Part shown: positions 56,941-64,000 of the stretch, in pieces
Position numbering within the stretch: the stretch's first letter is position 1
How the letters are laid out: each line of letters begins with the position of its first letter
Origin: Cavia porcellus
Taxonomy: Eukaryota; Chordata; Mammalia; Rodentia; Caviidae
Assembly (NCBI RefSeq): GCF_034190915.1
Contig: NW_026947503.1
Span: 17,516,532-17,580,531 of the forward strand
Direction of reading: 5' to 3'
DNA: 64,000 bases
Translations under genes and position numbers: made by a program
Notes under the pieces: model-generated
The model's input: the letters and a program-made list of their open reading frames with translations, nothing else
Databases searched by the model: none
Told to the model about the DNA's origin: nothing

Positions 56941-58641
56941 ACAACTGTAATATGATATCTTCAATTTAAAGATAAAATGTTTTAAAAAACAAGTTATATT
57001 TTAATTTTAATTCCATTTGGAAAAATGTTAATAAAGTTGAAAAAAATTAAGAACTTTGTAACAGTTTTCCGTGTACTTAGGGCTTGAAAGGCACACATTA
57101 AACCCCAGTGTACTTTACCAATAGAATAATAACAGGAAAAGAATACTTATAACAACTCTGAATAATTTGAATAACCCCCTTGTCAGATGAACAATCCCAT
57201 TTTATGTACACTTAGATATATTTGGAGGCTGGTACTTTCTCTGTTCTCTTTCCTCTCCCAACTGTCCCCTTTTCTCTGTAACACTGTCGTAGGGAAATCC
57301 TTGATTATGAAATGGTCTCCTTCACCCAGAAGAGTTTCATGTGTCAGTGCAAAGGGAAAGAGGGAGAAGGAACAGTTATTTTGACTGGAAATAAGATGAC
57401 TCCCTGGGAACTGTGTCCTCTTATTCCATTATTTTATTCTGATTTAATGAAAAAAACAATGTTGAAGTCCGTTGGCCTGGGCTACTGTATGCAATCCGAA
57501 TTTAAACTAATGTAACTTCCCTTCTCCCTCAGCCTTTCCCTCCATGTGTTGCATGTGGATCAGGTTGTGGTGGCCCTGAGCTTACCAAGAGTGTTTCCTC
57601 CAGGATGCATGGATCCCAAGTGCATCAAACGGGACACCACATACTTCAAGAGCATCATCCTTGGAACAGCTCTGGAGTGAGCGGCCAGGTCTCAACAAAG
57701 GGAGTAATGTGGGAACCACATTTTCCTGTCCACAGTCACAGCAAGGACTGCTGCCTCCTCGGATGAGTTTTGCTAGCCCACGGTGGTTGGTTTTCCAGTT
57801 ACTCAATCTAGGAATTGTCCACAGATAAAACTGACAGAACCATCAAAAAACCCACTATAACTTGCACCAGGAACAGGGGCAACCTTACATGAGTAGTTTC
57901 AAGTAAAAATAATGGATTTGAACAAAGGAAACTGACAAAAAAAATACCCTGGGACCTGTTTGCTTGAAATATAAATTGTCTTTGTGGGCACTACCAGCTT
58001 TTTGTCCCGGTCTTGGGCTGTCATTTTGGCTTATTTTCACATTTGTTGTTACTGAGGATGGTAGCAGAAAAGCAACCAACTAAGAATGTATGGAGCAGAG
58101 AGTGAGAATGGCAAGGAAAGTCCCTCAGAGCCCAGCGCCAGCCCCTCACATGGGGCAGTATTTCCCTAGCTCCTCCACGCACACATGCAAATGCACACAG
58201 CCATACACAGCACACACGCTCTGTATTCTCTGTTTTCTTTCTTCAGATATACAAAATAAAAGCACAGCCAGAAAGTTTCCATGAATTCTCAACTGTGCAC
58301 AGAGAGAGAAATCAAATTCTTTTTTCCCCACACTCTCAAAGTCTGAGTTAAATAAAATGAATGATTTTCTGCTCTTCACCTAAGTATTGTGAACTCCAAT
58401 CTTCTCCGTTTTCCTCTTTACCTATTGGTCATCATTAGCATGCTCTAGTTTTGGCTGCAGGGCAGAGTGATGCCAAACGTACTCTATTAATCAAGTAGCA
58501 GATGGTGAATTAAGGCTCACAAACCTGAGAAGCAAGAATCTTTTCTCTCTATCCTCTGAGATTTATGTACATCCTCCAGAGGCCAGAGTTACTGAGAGAT
58601 GATTGTATACTAATAAGCTTTACAAATGGTAGCTCTTCTGC
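56941..58641. other. Unassigned sequence
   Basis: 57.54-57.81 kb has more balanced composition and a 74-codon minus-strand frame (RGGSSPCCDCGQENVV) that I do not recognise; exon or retrocopy status is unproven. Confidence 0.4.
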
Positions 58642-58666
58642 TGTGTGCGCGCACGTGCGCGCGCGC

Positions 58667-58715
<49 letters not shown>

Positions 58716-58729
58716 CATGTGTGTGTATA
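58642..58729. repeat. 88-bp perfect alternating purine-pyrimidine tract, (CG/TG)n
   Basis: GTGCGCGCACGTGCGCGCGC, then CGTG, then pure TG with a TGCGTGCATGTG break and a TATA end. Purine-pyrimidine alternation is uninterrupted from 58642 to 58729, with CG steps clustered at the left. The sequence favours the Z-DNA conformation under supercoiling (general DNA-structure knowledge). Confidence 0.95.
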
Positions 58730-59149
58730 GTTTGATGTTTAAATACCTGAGCAAAGAGTATGACTGCATTTTCCAAAGTGCTTTTAAAAGCATTTCCTAA
58801 ATATAAGCTTTGTTTAACATACCAGTGGTATTCCAATACCAGTGCCTAGTGAACACTCTGGGCTCCCTAGTGTGCTTTTGAATTTCACTTAGTCCTTGAA
58901 TTGGGAGTGCCTGTTTAATATTTATGGAGACTCACAACGTGGTAAGTACCAAATGGGGCTGATAGGAGTGAATGTTCAAGGATGGCTTCATTTTGTTTAA
59001 GCACTAGGAAGTAGGGGGCAATGTATGCCTCAGAGGTTAGAAACAGATATCAGTACACATTTTGCAAGGACATTTGATCTCGTCTCATTAAAGCCTGCTA
59101 GTGTTGGGATCCCCCAAAATCAGGTATCCTTCTGCACTTCTTAAAAATA
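58730..59149. other. Unassigned sequence
   Basis: Nothing recognised. Confidence 0.35.
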
Positions 59150-59380
59150 CCTAGAATTTTACGGTTCAATTCTATTTTTACGTAGATACATATACACCCA
59201 GATAACCATATTCAGTCAAGACATGAGGAGCATGTATCATCTAGAGCACTTCCTAATGTTGCCTTCCAGTCCGTCTGTCCCACTCATGTACCCATGAACT
59301 TTATGCGATTGGAACTATTAAATATTTCCTCATAGGTGTGTAGCTTCTTTCATTCAGTTATGATTTGGCTTCATCCATGG
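59150..59380 (-). repeat. Ancient L1M-type 3' end, antisense
   Basis: 'CAGTCAAGACATGAGGAGC', 'ATCTAGAGCACTTCCTAATG', 'CTTTATGCGATTGGAACTAT', 'AGCTTCTTTCATTCAGTTATG' and 'GGCTTCATCCATGG' follow the reversed old L1M tail (ATCAAGATACAGAACATTTCC, TGGCTTCTTTCACTCAGCATAATG, ATTCATCCATG). Confidence 0.6.
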
Positions 59381-60861
59381 TGCTCACATAACTCAGATCA
59401 TTCTCATGAAAACAAAAATAATATAATAATTCCTTTACACTGGTTCTTGTGAGTTCTAATTTTTTTTTGGTATAATTACCAATTCTCTCTTTATGCAGTA
59501 ATATGGTCCTAAATCTTCCTGGACTCTGGTTTATATTCTTCATTGTTAACTGCAGAAAAGCTTCATTTATAAGCTCCTCAATTTACATCTCAAGTACAGA
59601 TTTAACTGATTTCAGTTTGCATCTAGTTGAAATACTGAAGTGTTACCTATCACCTTTCCATCTGCAGCTCTCAGACACCTAGGAATACCCTTTTTGGGCA
59701 GGGAGGCTTCCTTACATTAGAGAGTCTCCGTTTTATGAAATTACAGCAGGTAGAATTATGTAGGTCAGCACTGCATTTGTTCAGTGTGGGGACTTCCAGG
59801 TTGAAAGCTACCTTAAAAGCATTTCTACTATTATGTAGAAGTTGCTTTTGGTTAAGTTATACTCTTTTAGTACTCTGAAATCCAATATCCTTACCGTCAC
59901 TTTTAATCTTTGACTATGCTGTCAGAGCCATTTTGGGGTACGAAGGTACTTGGATAGCTTTGTAATTTTTGTGTTAGCAGTTTTAGTAGGCTAAAACTGC
60001 TGATGAAGTTGTAACTAGTTCTGTTAAGCGAGCTGACACTTTTTATACACGTCAAGGTTGATTATATTCTTTTCTCACACCAAAATACCATGTACAGAAT
60101 ATAGTTGTTTGTTGACTCTGAAAAATCAAACAAAATAATACTCTCTGAGAAACTTCTCATCTCCCTTAGGGATACAGACCTTCTCTCAGTTCTGTGGAAT
60201 CATCTGAATTCTGCAGCAAAGCTTTAACCATAAGACTAGAGAAAGATGCCATCATGTCTCACTGTGTATCACTGTTTTGGTGGCCAGTGAAGTAGCAATA
60301 TCTAATGTAATTTCTGCACATGTCTCAGAATGGTAGTCAAGACTCATGTTTATCTAGATGCACTATTGCTGCATTGGAAATTGTATCTTCTATTTTCTTG
60401 GCTTTGTATTGCCATATGTATCCTTATTTATGGTCTCTGGAGTTACTCTAGGCTGAACTGTCAAAAGCAGTTCAACAGCAAACCAGTACTGCATCTTTGG
60501 CATCAGGAGCGTATAATTTTTAAGCACTGAAGGTAAGAAATTGAATGCAGTAAGAGGATGCAAAGGAGATAACGTTTGCAGTAAACACTGTACACACAGC
60601 TTTCCATTCCCACCCCTCGGAATAAAGTGGCATAGTTGCCAGAAAGGATGACAACATGTTTATCATGTAAACATCGCAACCTGTTCAAAAGCCTTTTAAG
60701 AATACAGAAATGTGATCTGCTACCACAGGAAATCCTGGTCTCTAAATACAATCTCGATTTTCTCCCTCGCTTTCTTTCTCCTGTCCTTTTCAAATTTCTT
60801 TCTCCAGCACATCCTCCCCTCACCTTGCTTCCTTTCCTCTTCACTTATTGCTGTCAGTACT
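59381..60861. other. Unassigned sequence
   Basis: Frames of 66-113 codons overlap on both strands around 60.33-60.94 kb without recognised homology. Confidence 0.4.
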
Positions 60862-60862
60862 T

Positions 60863-60894
<32 letters not shown>
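60862..60894. repeat. (AT)16 microsatellite
   Basis: Pure AT dinucleotide run. Confidence 0.95.
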
Positions 60895-60896
<2 letters not shown>

Positions 60897-62054
60897 CAAA
60901 CTACATATAATTCTAGCATCCGATGGGAACCATAGTAAATAAAACACAGACTTATATCTCAAGGGACCTGTGTTTCCTTTTCTTTCTCTTGCTTTTTCTT
61001 TCTCTCGGATCATTTTTATGCTGAGCCATTTGACTAAAACTAGAGTATCTTAGGAACAATGAAGTGGGACACTCAGTTTTATAGGAGTGGGGGCCACTCC
61101 TATTCCACCAATAGGAATTTTGGTGGGTAATTTTACCCACCGTACAGGAATATCCTGTATGGGAAATGATGCTGCTTTCATTTTCTAAGCTTGGACTGGG
61201 AACAAAGGACCATGAAAAACTTCTTGCTTATAATAGTATTTATTATTTACAAGAAACAGTGCAACTAGTTATGTGCATTCACCCAGTACCGATGTATCAT
61301 CAAGGCCCTTGTTAGCTGTTGATAAGACTTCCCGGATCTCTGTGATTATATTCCTAAAGCACTGGCAATACATTTTCCCAGGGGTAGCAATCAGCATTTC
61401 TGAGCATGTCAGCTTAGAATACTAATCAGATAACAGTTATGAGATACTGAAGCTGCCTAGTCCTCACTCTGAGATACCATTAATTACTTTATATTCTCAT
61501 TTGTTTCCTGGGTGAATCTTGAAACCCTTAGTTAATATCACTGCATTTTACTTAATCTGAACTGCAGACATTTAAGCATCTACCTCTGTGCACTGTAAGA
61601 GTTTCTGGGGTGAGCTTTTACTCTGCTCTCCAATGTAAGAGAATCTGAAAATGATGAGTTGATTGGAACATCTCTTTCACTGCAAACATTTAGTTTCCAA
61701 AATAAAAAAAATTGCCTGCTTTGATTTCAGTTATGTATTATATATACACTTCTCACCTTCCACAAACCTGGCCCAAGTATTTTACATGGTAGAAGCATAC
61801 TAACAATTGATAAATTACGAATATTATTTAACACACCTCAAATTGGTTTTTCTATATGCTTTTGAATTTTATTTAATTTGCCATGAATAAATCTACAAAT
61901 ACTACAATATTTCCCTCTAAAATACACAAAAATCTCTCTGTAAAAATTAAGGAAGGAAAATTGGTGATGCAATAAAATATTTTTATATTATGTAAAATTT
62001 GGTATAAATAATTCCTAGATAAATTCAGGCATAGTTATGATATAGAACTACAAC
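60895..62054. other. Unassigned AT-rich sequence
   Basis: Short inverted repeat near 61081-61142 (TAGGAGTGGGGGCCACTCCTA and GTGGGTAATTTTACCCAC hairpins). Nothing else recognised. Confidence 0.4.
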
Positions 62055-62600
62055 TCTCAACCTGCTAGATGTCAGGTGTGGCAAGTACATGTCCCCTGAA
62101 ATCAAAGAATGAATTCCAAAGATAAAGAAAATAAAGAGTGTGAAAGTTTGTGGACAGAGAGCTCCTAAAAGGTAGGGGAGGTCGTGGAAGTAGGTTGCCA
62201 CTGAGGCCTTTTGTTAGGGGTAATATATACAGCAAGGTCACCATGTGAGCACCATGTAGGTCAAACTATAATCAACCTGTACAATTACAAGTATAGCTGC
62301 TTAACTAATACCATTCCAAATAAGAAATGGCTCACATAAGCAAGGGTTCATAGAAAAAAAAGCATTTTTGAGAAGGGATGGGTCCGATATTCTAGGCACC
62401 TCCCTGTGTGAGTCATGTCTATCTGGGCTTCCTGGGCCAGGTAGAGCTAATCATAGTATAATCCCAAGTTGCTGCTTATCTCTTCATGTGTACCTCCAAA
62501 CACAGTTCTGATGTCCTTATCTTTTTCTGCTGACTTCCTTGAGACCCCAGTCCTTCTCTGACTGCATATTCATCTCTGTCTAACTTAGCTGCCTATAATA
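62055..62600 (-). mobile_element. ERV-type LTR, antisense, related to 42.5 kb
   Basis: 'AGATGTCAGGTGTGGCAAG', 'AAAGATAAAGAAAATAAAGAG' and the right end 'TCTGTCTAACTTAGCTGCC' align with the 42.5-kb copy in order and orientation. No adjacent internal genes. Confidence 0.5.
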
Positions 62601-63379
62601 GTTATGAAAGGATTTGGACCCAGATGGGACACTAGCCGGTGGGAGCCCTGGAATCAGAACCAAGGGTTCTATCTTGAGGTTACCTTTCCCGCCCCTAGGC
62701 AGTTTACCTGAGGTGCAAAATGAATACCAGTGGGCTACCTGTGCATCACTACTGCCCCTTAGGCACCACCTCAAACCTAAGCCACTTGTATGCCCCACAC
62801 CACGTGTCTGGCAGAGAGAATGCCAGAGCCCAGAGGTCATAGTGTCTCTCCCCACATTCTTAAGGGTCATGGAGTCTCTCTCCACATTCTTAAAATAAAG
62901 GCCACTTTTATTTCATACTTCTTATCTTTTTAGAAGCACTGAAAATTCTGTTAGATGATTCCCTTCTGCACCAAAAATTCTATGGTTACACTTTTTTCTT
63001 GGAGTTTTTTTTTAGATATGTTTCCATAATGTAATTTTTATCAAAGACAAAATTGATGTTAGTGTATTTGACAAGAATCCATTTTCTTAGTACTTCTGGA
63101 AATATGTACAAACACAGTACTAAAGCACTATATTAATAAGTGTATAATAAATGCACTCATGTTAGTAGTTTATTCAGGTGTTCCATTAAAGGACTACATT
63201 TTCCACTGTACTTGTAAATTTCTGATCCTGACAGGGCCATTGTTTCATGAAAGGTCACCACAGATGTGGTGAAAATGTCCATCCTGGAATACTTTCTACC
63301 ACACAACATTTTTCCAATGCTTATTCTATGAGGATTATAGTCAGCTGGGTTAGTTTTCTGCATTCCAGGACTCAAACTC
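62601..63379. other. Unassigned sequence
   Basis: 62.60-62.90 kb is balanced in composition with frames open on both strands (94 and 101 codons) and no recognised homology. A local repeat, AGTGTCTCTCCCCACATTCT (62840) and GGAGTCTCTCTCCACATTCT (62871), occurs within it. Confidence 0.4.
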
Positions 63380-64000
63380 AACTCAGTATCCCCTAATCAC
63401 TCATAAATTGGGTCTCTGAACTATCTGATAAGATTTTTGGCACAAATAGAAGACAAGGAAAGAGAAAGAGGCCTTTACTGTGTGTAGCGGAGGGCTGCAG
63501 AAGAGACCCAAGCGCCCTCTGTGGGAATAAAGGAAGACTGGGGCTTTGTTGGGTTTGTGGGGGAGGGAGTTTTGAGGTTTGACATGAACATTGTGGTCCT
63601 GGCTGGTTGGCAGTTACTTTGGCCCATGCCGGCCTCCTGACAGGAAGCTAGTTTCAGGCCAGAGAGGAGGAAGAAGCAGGAAGTCAGATATGTTGTTGTT
63701 TTTGGCTCTTTTGCCATCCTGGACCACTGCCATGATGACTTGGCAAAACACATGAGGAAAACTTTAGGTGAGATAAAGAAAAATAAAGGAAAAAGAGGAC
63801 TTTATTATGGGCAAGAAAAGCCACAGAAGAGACTGAAGCACTCTCAAGTGAGAACAAAGAAGTGGAAGTATTTTTATCAGGTCTGGCTAGGGGAGGACTT
63901 CGGGAGGTGGGCAAAATGACACATCAACAGCTGATTTGAAGGAGTGTCTGTGTATGCAAAACATGCACAGGAAACAAAGATTTATTGGGGCCTGGGTATG
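63380..64000 (-). mobile_element. ERV-type LTR sequence, antisense, with a block repeated 323 bp apart
   Basis: 'AAGAGGCCTTTACTGTGTGTAG' (63468) with 'TGCAGAAGAGACCCAAGCGC' recurs as 'AAGAGGACTTTATTATGGGC' (63794) with 'CACAGAAGAGACTGAAGCAC'. The second carries an AATAAA on the minus strand, as an LTR R region would. Two LTR copies or an internal duplication are possible; the window ends before this can be settled. Confidence 0.5.

Noticed and set aside
58549..58836. 95-codon frame rich in Thr-His repeats
   Set aside because: It is the translation of the alternating TG tract.
60636..60942. Frames ending in Tyr-Ile repeats
   Set aside because: They run into the (AT)16 microsatellite, and no homology is recognised upstream.

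Overview
The window looks like non-coding DNA from a mammal, most likely a rodent outside the mouse/rat group: a large intron or a gene desert. The base composition is AT-rich, microsatellites are frequent, and I find no protein-coding gene, tRNA, rRNA or CpG island that I can support. The rodent call rests on ID-type tRNA-derived SINEs (two with clean target-site duplications), a degenerate 7SL/B1-ID SINE, many MaLR-type LTRs, a lineage-specific L1 3' UTR, and a background of old mammalian MIR and L2 copies. I cannot name the species. No murid B2 or B4 SINE was recognised.

Layout. 1-8.5 kb: unique DNA with a short composite L1-tail element (1.1-1.8 kb), two MIRs and an unexplained 31-bp exact direct repeat. 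8.55-12.0 kb: a MaLR-type LTR split by a 5'-truncated antisense L1 that keeps a recognisable but broken reverse transcriptase. 12-19 kb: LTR pieces, L2/MIR, two candidate exon- or retrocopy-like segments and a (TG)n. 19.1-20.2 kb: a B1/ID SINE and a second composite L1-tail element. 20.45-24.97 kb: a three-layer nest. An old MLT-like LTR contains an 844-bp solo LTR with a 5-bp duplication, and that LTR contains a 3.13-kb half-L1 (HAL1-like) element with a 14-bp duplication. 25-44 kb: L1 3' ends, three MaLR-like LTRs in the region 28.9-32.1 kb and one at 46.5 kb, L2, ID SINEs and a (CTT)30 tract. 45.0-45.9 kb: a second, uninterrupted and inverted copy of the nested LTR, which serves as a paralogous empty site. 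46-64 kb: an ID SINE, L2, MIR, L1 ends in inverted arrangement, an 88-bp alternating purine-pyrimidine tract and ERV-type LTRs near the right edge.

The most notable system is the family of L1-derived non-autonomous elements. They share a roughly 150-bp 3' UTR monomer, present about six times in the HAL1-like element, about three times in the 19.3-kb element and once in the L1 tails at 8.9 and 25.2 kb. Two short copies join this tail to a GC-rich VNTR (123-bp and 118-bp units) with no ORF2, an arrangement that recalls composite retroelements such as SVA. All family assignments come from reading the sequence, without a database search.
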